64,000 nt of DNA from Gordonia prachuapensis (GTDB lineage: Bacteria; Actinomycetota; Actinomycetes; Mycobacteriales; Mycobacteriaceae): NCBI RefSeq assembly GCF_036350515.1, contig NZ_JAZDUE010000010.1, forward strand, positions 124,001-188,000. The letters run 5' to 3'. Below the pieces are notes generated by a model. That model did not search any database and had not been told where the DNA came from. It was given only the letters and a program-made list of their open reading frames with translations. Numbering within the stretch: the stretch's first letter is position 1; each line of letters starts with the position of its first letter. The position numbers were made by a program, and so were the translations under genes. Below, one piece after another: positions 55,601 to 63,648 of this stretch.

Positions 55601-57169
55601 GTGTCAACTACTGACGTCGACGTCCGTTCCGTCCCTCACTTTCTGAACGGCTCCGCCGTGACCGTCACCGACGGCCGATTCGCAGACGTGTTCAACCCCA
55701 GTACCGGCGCGGTCGCCGCGAAGGTTCCGCTCGCCTCGACCGCCGAGGTCGACGCCGCGGTCGCCACCGCCGTCGAGGCGCAACGTGAATGGGCGGCGTG
55801 GAACCCGCAGCGTCGCGCCCGCGTGCTGATGCGGTTCGTCGACATCGTCAACCAGAACGCCGACGAACTGGCCACGCTGCTCTCGATGGAACACGGCAAG
55901 ACCCACGCCGACGCGAAGGGCGACATCCAGCGCGGCATCGAGGTCATCGAGTTCGCCATCGGCATCCCGCACCTCCTCAAGGGCGAGTTCACCGAAGGCG
56001 CCGGCGCCGGAATCGACGTGCACTCCGTCCGTCAGCCGCTCGGTGTGGTCGCGGGCATCACGCCCTTCAACTTCCCGGCGATGATCCCGCTGTGGAAGGC
56101 CGGGCCGGCCCTGGCCTGTGGCAACGCCTTCATCCTCAAGCCCAGCGAACGTGATCCGTCGGTGCCCGTGAAACTCGCCGAGTACTTCACCCAGGCAGGT
56201 CTGCCCGACGGCGTCTTCCAGGTCGTGCACGGCGACAAGGAATCCGTCGACGCGCTGCTGAACAACCCCGATGTCCAGGCATTCGGCTTCGTCGGCAGCT
56301 CCGACATCGCGCAGTACATCTATTCGACGGCCGCGGCCAACGGCAAGCGTTCCCAGTGCTTCGGTGGCGCGAAGAACCACATGATCGTCATGCCCGACGC
56401 CAACCTCGACCAGGTCGCCGACGCGCTGATCGGCGCAGGTTACGGCAGTGCCGGCGAGCGCTGTATGGCGATCAGCGTCGCGGTCCCGGTGGGTGAGCAG
56501 ACCGCAGAAAGGCTGCGCGCCAAGCTGATCGACAAGGTCAACGCCCTGCGGGTGGGTCACAGCCTCGATCCGAAGGCCGACTACGGACCGCTGGTGACCG
56601 CCGCGGCGCTCGAGCGGGTCAAGGGCTATATCGCCAAGGGTGTCGAGGAAGGGGCGGAGCTGGTCATCGACGGCCGCGAACGCACCAGCGACGAGCAGTC
56701 CTACGGTGACGAGGACATCTCCGGCGGCTTCTTCATCGGCCCGACCCTGTTCGACCATGTCACCAAGGAGATGACGTCTTACACCGACGAGATCTTCGGC
56801 CCGGTGCTGCAGATCGTGCGGGCCGGCGACTACGAAGAGGCGCTCGCGCTGGCGTCGGATCATCAGTACGGCAACGGTGTCGCGATCTTCACCCAGGACG
56901 GCGACGCCGCGCGCGACTTCACCGCGCGGGTCAACGTCGGCATGGTCGGGGTGAACGTGCCCATCCCGGTTCCGGTGGCTTACTACACCTTCGGCGGTTG
57001 GAAGCGGTCCGGTTTCGGCGACCTGAACCAACACGGCCCCGCGTCGATCCAGTTCTACACCAAGACCAAGACCATCACGTCGCGGTGGCCGTCGGGCATC
57101 AAGGACGGGGCGAGCGAAGCGACGGGGTATTCAGGAAAGGCCGAGTTCGTCATCCCGACGATGGACTGA
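55601..57169 (+). CDS. mmsA: CoA-acylating methylmalonate-semialdehyde dehydrogenase
   Basis: Oxidises (S)-methylmalonate semialdehyde to propionyl-CoA in valine catabolism. 522 residues. Catalytic Cys288 in GSAGERCMAISVAV; NAD-binding NFPAMIPLWKAGPALACGN; GFVGSSDIAQYIY; the CoA-linked MmsA-type ending FTARVNVGMVGVNVPIPVPV. GTG at 55601 after CAAGGTGAT. First gene of the operon with an acyl-CoA dehydrogenase and mmsB. Confidence 0.94.
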   Translation: MSTTDVDVRSVPHFLNGSAVTVTDGRFADVFNPSTGAVAAKVPLASTAEVDAAVATAVEAQREWAAWNPQRRARVLMRFVDIVNQNADELATLLSMEHGKTHADAKGDIQRGIEVIEFAIGIPHLLKGEFTEGAGAGIDVHSVRQPLGVVAGITPFNFPAMIPLWKAGPALACGNAFILKPSERDPSVPVKLAEYFTQAGLPDGVFQVVHGDKESVDALLNNPDVQAFGFVGSSDIAQYIYSTAAANGKRSQCFGGAKNHMIVMPDANLDQVADALIGAGYGSAGERCMAISVAVPVGEQTAERLRAKLIDKVNALRVGHSLDPKADYGPLVTAAALERVKGYIAKGVEEGAELVIDGRERTSDEQSYGDEDISGGFFIGPTLFDHVTKEMTSYTDEIFGPVLQIVRAGDYEEALALASDHQYGNGVAIFTQDGDAARDFTARVNVGMVGVNVPIPVPVAYYTFGGWKRSGFGDLNQHGPASIQFYTKTKTITSRWPSGIKDGASEATGYSGKAEFVIPTMD

Positions 57170-57202
57170 TCCTGCGGGAACCGAAGTGAGAGAGCATCAC
57201 GC

Positions 57203-58369
57203 ATGACGATCATCACCGACAGCGGTCTCGACGCCGACGAGCGCGTCATCGTCGAGACCGCCGCCGGGTTCGCGGCCAAGAAACTGGCGCCCTTCGCCCT
57301 GGAATGGGATGAGAGCCACCACTTTCCGGTCGACGAACTCCGCGAGGCAGCCGAACTCGGCATGGCCGCCATCTACTGTGCCGAGGACGTCGGCGGCAGC
57401 GGTCTGCGCAGGATCGACGGCGTGCGGATCTTCGAGCAGCTGGCCTACGCCGACCCGGCCGTCGCCGCGTTCCTCTCGATCCACAACATGTGCACGTGGA
57501 TGGTCGACGGATACGGCACGCCAGAACAACGGGCGGTGTGGGTGCCGAAGTTGGCGTCGATGGAAGCCGTTGCCAGCTACTGCCTCACCGAGCCGGGTGC
57601 CGGATCCGACGCCGCCGCGCTGTCCACGCGGGCGGTCCGGTCGGGCGACGAGTACGTGCTCACCGGCGTCAAGCAGTTCATCTCGGGTGCCGGTGCGAGT
57701 GATGTCTACATCCTCATGGCACGTACCGGCGCCGACGGTCCGCGCGGTATCTCGACGTTCATCGTCGAGAAGGACCGCCCGGGGCTGAGTTTCGGTGCGC
57801 AGGAACGCAAGATGGGCTGGCACGCGCAGCCGACCGCGCAGGTGATCCTCGACGAGGTGAGGGTGCCGGCCGCGAACCTGCTCGGTGGCGAGGAGGGGAT
57901 CGGCTTCGGCATCGCCATGAACGGGCTCAACGGCGGGCGCCTCAACATCGCGGCGTCGTCGTTGGGCGGCGCGCAGGCCGCATTCGACCGGGCAGCGCAG
58001 TATGTGGCCTCCCGGAAGGCGTTCGGCGGCGCGCTGATCGACGAGCCCACCATCCGGTTCACACTCGCCGACATGGCGACCTCGTTGGAGGCCTCGCGAC
58101 TGATGCTGTGGCAGGCGGCCGCGGCGCTCGACGCCGACGCCCCCGACAAGGTGGAGAAGTGCGCGATGGCCAAGCGCTTCGTCACCGACACCTGCTTCAC
58201 CGTTGCCGACCAGGCCCTGCAACTGCACGGCGGCTACGGGTATCTGAACGAATACGGTCTCGAGAAGATCGTCCGCGATCTGCGGGTGCATCGGATACTG
58301 GAGGGCACCAACGAGATCATGCGGGTCGTGGTCGGGCGGTCGATCGCGTCGCGGTACCGCGAGAACTGA
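57203..58369 (+). CDS. Acyl-CoA dehydrogenase (probable isobutyryl-CoA dehydrogenase)
   Basis: 388 residues with the full ACAD fold. Signature YCLTEPGAGSDAAALSTRAV, FISGAGASDVYILMA, RKAFGGALIDEPTIRF, and the C-terminal catalytic region LHGGYGYLNEYGLEKIVRDLRVHRILEGTNEIMR, with Glu in the EGTNE context. Being between mmsA and mmsB points to isobutyryl-CoA in valine degradation. FAD-dependent, electrons to ETF. ATG at 57203 after GAGAG. Confidence 0.92.
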   Translation: MTIITDSGLDADERVIVETAAGFAAKKLAPFALEWDESHHFPVDELREAAELGMAAIYCAEDVGGSGLRRIDGVRIFEQLAYADPAVAAFLSIHNMCTWMVDGYGTPEQRAVWVPKLASMEAVASYCLTEPGAGSDAAALSTRAVRSGDEYVLTGVKQFISGAGASDVYILMARTGADGPRGISTFIVEKDRPGLSFGAQERKMGWHAQPTAQVILDEVRVPAANLLGGEEGIGFGIAMNGLNGGRLNIAASSLGGAQAAFDRAAQYVASRKAFGGALIDEPTIRFTLADMATSLEASRLMLWQAAAALDADAPDKVEKCAMAKRFVTDTCFTVADQALQLHGGYGYLNEYGLEKIVRDLRVHRILEGTNEIMRVVVGRSIASRYREN

Positions 58370-58412
58370 CCGCACCGCCAGACAACATCATCGAACACAG
58401 GGAGATTCGACA

Positions 58413-59282
58413 ATGACGACGATCGCCTTTCTGGGCCTCGGCAACATGGGTGGTCCCATGGCAGCGAACCTGGTGAAAGCCGGGCACACGGTGCACGGTT
58501 TCGATCCGGTGCCCGAGGCGGTGAAGACAGCGCAGGAGAACGGCGTCGAAACATTCCCGACCGCGGTCGAGGCCGTCGCCGCCGCCGAGGTGGTGATCAC
58601 CATGCTGCCCAGCGGGGCCATCGTGAAGAACCTCTACACCGACATCCTGCCCGCCACCCAGACCGGTGCGCTGCTCATCGACAGTTCCACCATCTCCGTC
58701 GACGACGCGCGGTCGATCCACGAGCAGGCCGCCGACCACGGATTCGCACAACTCGACGCCCCCGTGTCCGGTGGGGTGAAGGGCGCGGTGGCCGGCACGT
58801 TGGCCTTCATGGTCGGCGGCGAGGACGAGGCCTTCACCGCGGCGCGCCCGACGCTGGAACCCATGGCCGGCAAGGTGATCCACTGCGGTGCGGCCGGTGC
58901 CGGACAGGCCGCGAAGGTGTGTAACAACATGGTGCTGGCGGTCCAGCAGATCGCCGTCGGCGAGGCGTTCGTGCTGGCCGAGAAGCTCGGGCTGTCCGAC
59001 CAGGCCCTCTACGACGTCATCACCGGCGCCACCGGCAACTGCTGGGCCGTCCAGACCAACTGCCCGGTGCCCGGCCCGGTGCCCACCTCGCCGGCCAACA
59101 ACGACTTCAAGCCGGGCTTCGCGACGGCGCTCATGAACAAGGACCTGGGCCTGGCGCTCGACGCCATCGGCAGCACCGGCTCCCGCGCCCCGTTGGGCAC
59201 CCATGCCGCGCAGATCTACAAGTCGTTCGCCGAGCAGCACGCCGACCTCGACTTCAGCGCGATCATCAAGACGCTCCACTGA
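58413..59282 (+). CDS. mmsB: 3-hydroxyisobutyrate dehydrogenase
   Basis: 289 residues. N-terminal Rossmann motif FLGLGNMGGPMAANL; substrate signature DAPVSGGVKGAVAGTLAFMVGG; catalytic Lys in GAGQAAKVCNNM; C-terminal DFKPGFATALMNKDLGLAL. Oxidises 3-hydroxyisobutyrate to methylmalonate semialdehyde, the MmsA substrate. ATG after AGGGAG. Last gene of the valine operon; 75-bp repeats follow. Confidence 0.94.
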   Translation: MTTIAFLGLGNMGGPMAANLVKAGHTVHGFDPVPEAVKTAQENGVETFPTAVEAVAAAEVVITMLPSGAIVKNLYTDILPATQTGALLIDSSTISVDDARSIHEQAADHGFAQLDAPVSGGVKGAVAGTLAFMVGGEDEAFTAARPTLEPMAGKVIHCGAAGAGQAAKVCNNMVLAVQQIAVGEAFVLAEKLGLSDQALYDVITGATGNCWAVQTNCPVPGPVPTSPANNDFKPGFATALMNKDLGLALDAIGSTGSRAPLGTHAAQIYKSFAEQHADLDFSAIIKTLH

Positions 59283-59285
59283 ACT

Positions 59286-59445
59286 GATGGCGCCGGGCCC
59301 GCTCTCGCTGCGGGCCTCCTCGCTGCGCTCGTCGATCCTCGCTCGGTGACCCGGACGCTGGATGGCGCCGGGCCCGCTCTCGCTGCGGGCCTCCTCGCTG
59401 CGCTCGTCGATCCTCGCTCGGCGACCCGGACGCTGGATGGCGCCT
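59286..59445. repeat. 75-bp direct repeat, two full copies and a partial third
   Basis: The unit starting GATGGCGCCGGGCCCGCTCT begins at 59286, 59361 and 59436 (partial). Copies differ by a single T/C. Inside each are the short inverted pieces CTCGCTGCGGGCC and CTCGTCGATCCTCGCTCGG. It fills the gap between the convergent mmsB and MarR genes and may act as a terminator for both. Confidence 0.9.
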
Positions 59446-59948
59446 CAGAAGTCACCCGCGTTGTGCCGTAGCGACTGGATTGCGGTCACCATCGAGGTCA
59501 TCTCGTCGTCGGTCATCCCGACCGCACCGAACACCTCGTCGTTGAGTGTCGCGGTAGCGTCCTCGACCGTGGACCGGCCGAGATCGGTGATCTCCACCAG
59601 GGTTGTCCGGCCGTCGGTGGGGTGGGGGACCCGGCGGACGAGCTTCGCCTCCTCGAGGCGACGGATCGCATGCGTGACACTGGTGACGTGCACCTGGAGC
59701 CGATCACTCGCCTTGGTGATGGGTAACGCGCCCTGCCGCGAAAAGGCCAGCAGGCGAAGCAGTTCGAAGCGCGAGAAGCTCAGATCGTAGGGACGCAGCG
59801 CGCCCTCGACGCGGGCCAGCAGGATCTGGTGTGCGCGCATGATCGAGGTCACCGCGACCATGCCGTCGGCGACGTCGCCCCATCCGGCGTCGGCCCAGTT
59901 CTGCCGTGCCTCGGCGATCGGGTCGAAACGCATACTGCGGCCTGCCAT
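59445..59948 (-). CDS. MarR-family transcriptional regulator
   Basis: 167 residues. Winged-helix core with SFSRFELLRLLAFSRQG, ITKASDRLQVHVTSVTHAIRRLEEAKLVRRV, the wing region PTDGRTTLVEITDLG, and a C-terminal dimerisation helix. Convergent with mmsB. Whether it controls the valine operon is unknown; no operator was identified at mmsA. Confidence 0.88.
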   Translation of the reverse strand: MAGRSMRFDPIAEARQNWADAGWGDVADGMVAVTSIMRAHQILLARVEGALRPYDLSFSRFELLRLLAFSRQGALPITKASDRLQVHVTSVTHAIRRLEEAKLVRRVPHPTDGRTTLVEITDLGRSTVEDATATLNDEVFGAVGMTDDEMTSMVTAIQSLRHNAGDF

Positions 59949-59958
59949 GCCTCACACC

Positions 59959-60546
59959 CTATCCACGATCGGCACGCCATCCGTCGATGACGGCGCTGGC
60001 AGCCGCGACCGGATCGGCCGTGGGCGGGAAGTGGCCCGACAGCAGTAACAGCGACAATCCGTGTACCTGTGACCAGAGGGATGCCGCCACGGTGTCGACG
60101 TCGGCGCCCTTCCGGAACACGCCGGTGTCGATGGCCCGCGCCACGCCGTGACGCAGGGGTGCGATGGCCCGCGCCGAGGCGGCCTCCGTTTCGGCGGTGG
60201 GGGCGATGCCCGCCCGGGATTCGCCGAACATCAACTCGTACAGGCGGGGATTGCCCAGTGCCCACCCGACGTACTGCACCCCGAGTTCACCGAGGTCGGA
60301 CTCGACCTCGGCGCCGGTCGCGGATTCCTGCGCCGCGGTGAACGACTCGAAAGCACGGACCAGGACACCCCGGATCAGGCCCTCCTTGTTGCCGAACAGT
60401 GAGTACACAGCTGTCGTCGAGGTGCCGGCGGCTCGAGCCACCTCCCGGACCGACAACGCATCGACGCCGCGCTCGCCGACGACCGCCACGGCCTCGTCGA
60501 GCAATCGGTCGCGAAGTTCGTCGGTGTGCACTTTGGGTCTTGCCAT
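59959..60546 (-). CDS. TetR-family transcriptional regulator
   Basis: 195 residues. HTH: LLDEAVAVVGERGVDALSVREVARAAGTSTTAVYSLFGNKEGLI. The ligand domain ends WSQVHGLSLLLLSGHF, resembling the TetR_C_13/33 type. The ATG at 60546 (MARPKVHTDE) is chosen; upstream codons cover the operator region. A strong palindrome lies 12 bp upstream, between it and the divergent DUF4188 gene, so it most likely autoregulates and controls that gene. Confidence 0.9.
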   Translation of the reverse strand: MARPKVHTDELRDRLLDEAVAVVGERGVDALSVREVARAAGTSTTAVYSLFGNKEGLIRGVLVRAFESFTAAQESATGAEVESDLGELGVQYVGWALGNPRLYELMFGESRAGIAPTAETEAASARAIAPLRHGVARAIDTGVFRKGADVDTVAASLWSQVHGLSLLLLSGHFPPTADPVAAASAVIDGWRADRG

Positions 60547-60557
60547 GGCGACGATTG

Positions 60558-60591
60558 TTTCATAACGTTGTTTTGTAACGACGTTATGAAA
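60558..60591. promoter_or_regulatory. TetR operator between the TetR and DUF4188 genes
   Basis: A perfect 11-bp inverted repeat TTTCATAACGT (60558-60568) and ACGTTATGAAA (60581-60591) with a 12-base centre TGTTTTGTAACG. AT-rich against the GC-rich background. It sits in the 64-bp divergent gap. Confidence 0.82.
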
Positions 60592-60610
60592 CTCCGACCC
60601 GGAGGCCAGG

Positions 60611-61087
60611 ATGCCACGTCCCGATGCTCGTCGAATCACCAACCAGACCCCGCCGCCCGGGACCACACTGTTCCTGATCGGCATGCGTGTCACCAACCCG
60701 CTGCGCGTGCGCGCGTGGCTCTACGTCTTCCTCGCCATGCCGCGGATGCTGTTTCATCTCCGTCGGCACGCGGACGCGGGAATGCTCACCTACCGCCTCT
60801 ACGCAGGTTCGTCACTGATGGTGCTCTCGTACTGGCGCTCCCCAGAAGACCTGCGCCGCTTCGCCGCAGACACCGATGCTCCTCATCTGCCGGCCTGGCG
60901 AGGGTTCAACAAACGCTTCGCCGATACCAACTCCGTCGGTATCTGGCACGAGACGTACGTGATCGGCGAACACGAGACCATCAGCAGCGGAATGCCGCCG
61001 TGGGGACTCGCCGAAGCGGTTGGCGCCGAGCCGATCGGGCGGGGGAGCGCCACCGCGGCCGCACGACTCGGGCGCTGCCCGGTCTAG
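60611..61087 (+). CDS. DUF4188-type protein (monooxygenase-like)
   Basis: 158 residues. Contains TTLFLIGMRVTNPLRVRAWLYV, GMLTYRLYAGSSLMVLSYWRSPEDLRRFAAD, HLPAWRGFNKRFAD and VGIWHETYVI, a ferredoxin-like fold resembling DUF4188/heme-degrading-monooxygenase relatives. Function unknown. ATG at 60611 after CGGAGGCC. Likely controlled by the divergent TetR protein. Confidence 0.75.
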   Translation: MPRPDARRITNQTPPPGTTLFLIGMRVTNPLRVRAWLYVFLAMPRMLFHLRRHADAGMLTYRLYAGSSLMVLSYWRSPEDLRRFAADTDAPHLPAWRGFNKRFADTNSVGIWHETYVIGEHETISSGMPPWGLAEAVGAEPIGRGSATAAARLGRCPV

Positions 61088-61103
61088 TACTTGGCGAACG
61101 CCG

Positions 61104-61751
61104 TCACGCCGACGGTGTGTGCTCGATCAGCATCTCGATCGCGCCGACGATGGTGTCCACCAGACCGGCAACCGTGTGGTCGCCGAGTTCGCCCCGCTGT
61201 TCGTCGGAGCGCATCATGATCACCGACTCGACGAGGCGGAACGGGAGAAGACGTCGGTTGTCGGAGGCGTTGCCGAGGGTCTCGGTGGCCAGTGACTCGT
61301 ACGCGGCGGCGAGCTCCTGGCGGGCGGCGCGGAACTCGCCGAAGCGATCGTCGGCGAGTTCGGGCAGCAGATAGAGCGCCCCGAGGTTCCAGCGTCCGGC
61401 GGCCAACTGTGTCACGTCGTAGCGCGCCAGGTCCAACAGACGTTGCAGGGCAGGTGCTTCGGTATCGAGCAGTTCACGGGCGCGTTCGGCGGACGGGTCG
61501 ACGGTGGTGGCGAGCAGCGCGGCGAGAATGTCGTCCTTGGTCTTGAAGTAGTGGTACAGCGACGCCTGCCGGACGCCGACCGCGTCGGCGATCATCCGGG
61601 TCGACGTGCCGGTGTACCCGTGCCGGGTGAACAACTCGGCCGCGGCATCGAGGATCTCATCGCGCGCGGTGTCGCCGTGGCGCCTCGGTTTGACCAATCG
61701 TGGGCGGCCCGGGCTGGCCGTGCGCTCCTGTGCTGACGCCCGCGTCGCCAT
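61104..61751 (-). CDS. TetR-family regulator of the APC permease/UAAP1 unit
   Basis: 215 residues. HTH: ILDAAAELFTRHGYTGTSTRMIADAVGVRQASLYHYFKTKDDIL. A basic N-terminal extension (PRLVKPRRHGDTARD) precedes it. Two TetR-size palindromes lie in the 236-bp gap to the divergent permease, so it probably represses that unit. Convergent with the DUF4188 gene. Confidence 0.88.
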   Translation of the reverse strand: MATRASAQERTASPGRPRLVKPRRHGDTARDEILDAAAELFTRHGYTGTSTRMIADAVGVRQASLYHYFKTKDDILAALLATTVDPSAERARELLDTEAPALQRLLDLARYDVTQLAAGRWNLGALYLLPELADDRFGEFRAARQELAAAYESLATETLGNASDNRRLLPFRLVESVIMMRSDEQRGELGDHTVAGLVDTIVGAIEMLIEHTPSA

Positions 61752-61884
61752 GGCAGTCCTCGATTCGCGCCCCTGTGTTGGTCATCCGGCAGAATCCAGC
61801 CTAGCGCACCCCTGTTTCGGGCATTCGGGGCTCTGACCTGCGGCGCGTAACACATTCTTAGCGCCAGTTTCCGCGCCTGAAACA

Positions 61885-61937
61885 TTTCTGTCACTTGATA
61901 GAAATTGCTGTACGTTTATCTATCAACCGACAGATAA
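61885..61937. promoter_or_regulatory. Tandem palindromic operators upstream of the permease
   Basis: Site 1: TTTCTGTC-ACTT-GATAGAAA (61885-61904). Site 2: TTATCTATC-AACC-GACAGATAA (61916-61937). Each has one arm mismatch; the common core is CTRTC-N4-GAYAG. Centres are 32 bp apart, about three helix turns, so two dimers would lie on the same face. The remainder of the 61752-61987 gap shows no other feature and no guanidine-riboswitch-like structure was recognised. Confidence 0.75.
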
Positions 61938-61987
61938 GCCGCTCACCGTTGAGCCGACCACGAAGACCTCAGCAGAGAGACGACCAC

Positions 61988-63556
61988 ATGACCTCCACCG
62001 CGACGACACCGCCACCTGTCCCGCCACCGTCCTCGGGCGGCGGGGATGCCGACGACCTCTCCGAGTTCGGGTACGACCAGCAACTGCACCGCTCGCTCGG
62101 GAAGTTCGCGTCCTTCGCGGCCGGTTTCTCGTTCGTGTCGATCCTCACGACGATCTTCCAGCTCTTCGGGCTCGGCTTCGGGTTCGGTGGGCCGGCGTTC
62201 TTCTGGACGTGGCCGATCGTGTACGCAGGCCAGTTCCTGGTGGCGCTGTGCTTCGCCGAGATCGCCGCCCGCTACCCGATCTCCGGGGCCATCTACCAAT
62301 GGTCTCGCCGGATGGGCGGTGAGGTCATCGGCTGGTTCGGCGGCTGGTTCATGATGATCGCCCAGATCGTCACCGCCTCCGCGGCCGCGATCGCTCTGCA
62401 GGTCGTGCTGCCGTCGGTCTGGGGTGGATTCCAGGTCATCGGCGACGACCCGACCCTCACCAGCACCAGCGGTGCGGCCAACGCGGTCCTGCTGGGCTCG
62501 GTCCTGCTGGTCATCGTCACCACCATCAACTGCGTCGGCATCTCATGGATGAGCCGCATCAACAACATCGGCGTCACGTGTGAACTCGTCGGCGTCGTCG
62601 CCGTGGTGCTGGCGTTGTTCACCCACGCCCAGCGTGGCCCCGACGTCGTGTTCGACACCGGCATCCCCGGCCAGCAGCCCGGCTACATCTGGGCGTTCAT
62701 CGTGTCCGGACTCATGGCCGCCTACGTCATGGTGGGCTTCGGGTCCGCCGGTGAGCTCGCGGAAGAGACCCGCAACCCGCGCCGCGTCGCGCCGAAGACC
62801 ATTCGTCTCGCGCTGACGGTCTCGGCGATCGGTGGTGGTCTCATGCTCCTCGGTGCGCTGATGGCCGCACCGACCCTCGACGAACAACTCGCCACCGGTG
62901 GCCTGCCGTACGTGCTCGACTCGGTGCTCGGCAGCTTCTGGGGCAAGGTGCTGCTCTGCGACGTCGCGGTGGCGATCTTCATCTGCACCCTGGCCATCCA
63001 GACCGCGTGCTCGCGGCTGATGTTCTCGATGGCCCGGGACGGCCGCCTGCCGTTCTCGAAGACGCTGTCGCATGTCAACGAGCGCACCGGAACGCCCATC
63101 GCGCCCGCAATCCTCATCGGTGTGCTTTGCATCGGCATCCTGCTCGTCAACGTCGGCAACTCGGCGATCTTCGCCACCCTGGCCAGCGTCTGCATCATCT
63201 TGATCTACCTTGCCTACCTGTCGGTGACGGCGCCGATGCTCTATCGCCGGTTCCAGGGCTGGCCGACCGACCGGACGGCTGTCGACGCCGAGGGCAAGAA
63301 GCTGTTCACGATGGGCCCGTTCGGCATCGTCGTCAACGTGCTCGCAGTCGCCTACGGCACGTTCATGGTGATCAATCTCGCCTGGCCGCGGGCCGAGATC
63401 TTCGACCCGTCGGGGGAGATGCCGATCCTGCGCTGGGCCGGCCCGATCTGCATCGCGATCACTGTTCTCGTGGGCATCGCGTGCTTCCCGCGAGGCAAGG
63501 AACATCCGAAGCCGGTCACCTCGCCGATCGCTGATCGAGTCGACACGAGCCGCTAA
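61988..63556 (+). CDS. APC-family permease of a urea/guanidine-type degradation locus
   Basis: 522 residues with about 12 transmembrane helices. APC features: FGYDQQLHRSLGKFASFAAGFSFVSILTTIF at TM1, RYPISGAIYQWSRRMGG, a helix with FGSAGELAEETRNPRRVAPK, and CSRLMFSMARDGRLPFSKTL. The start at ATG 61988 follows CAGAGAGACG. The next gene encodes a urea-carboxylase-associated protein, so the cargo is probably urea, guanidine or a related compound (inference). Confidence 0.88.
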   Translation: MTSTATTPPPVPPPSSGGGDADDLSEFGYDQQLHRSLGKFASFAAGFSFVSILTTIFQLFGLGFGFGGPAFFWTWPIVYAGQFLVALCFAEIAARYPISGAIYQWSRRMGGEVIGWFGGWFMMIAQIVTASAAAIALQVVLPSVWGGFQVIGDDPTLTSTSGAANAVLLGSVLLVIVTTINCVGISWMSRINNIGVTCELVGVVAVVLALFTHAQRGPDVVFDTGIPGQQPGYIWAFIVSGLMAAYVMVGFGSAGELAEETRNPRRVAPKTIRLALTVSAIGGGLMLLGALMAAPTLDEQLATGGLPYVLDSVLGSFWGKVLLCDVAVAIFICTLAIQTACSRLMFSMARDGRLPFSKTLSHVNERTGTPIAPAILIGVLCIGILLVNVGNSAIFATLASVCIILIYLAYLSVTAPMLYRRFQGWPTDRTAVDAEGKKLFTMGPFGIVVNVLAVAYGTFMVINLAWPRAEIFDPSGEMPILRWAGPICIAITVLVGIACFPRGKEHPKPVTSPIADRVDTSR

Positions 63557-63564
63557 CTTACCCC

Positions 63565-63621
63565 TTCGCTGATCGAGTAGATGCGAGCCGCTAGGCGAGC
63601 ATCGTATCGAGATCCGTCGGC
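63565..63621. repeat. Dispersed repeat family R1 in the permease-UAAP1 gap
   Basis: TTCGCTGATCGAGTAGATGC, GAGCCGCTAGGCGAGC (palindromic core), then ATCGTATCGAGATCC. It is the inverse orientation of the copy at 574-683. It lies between the permease stop and UAAP1 start, inside a probable operon. Confidence 0.8.
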
Positions 63622-63648
63622 ACGACAACAACACTCAGGAGTTTCACC

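Noticed and set aside
59216..59455. Minus-strand 79-codon frame with 25-residue repeats
   Set aside because: It only reads the 75-bp DNA repeats and the ends of mmsB and MarR; no ribosome binding site or domain.
63557..63648. Guanidine riboswitch before UAAP1
   Set aside because: The gap is occupied by an R1 repeat; no ykkC-like conserved elements were recognised there or before the permease.
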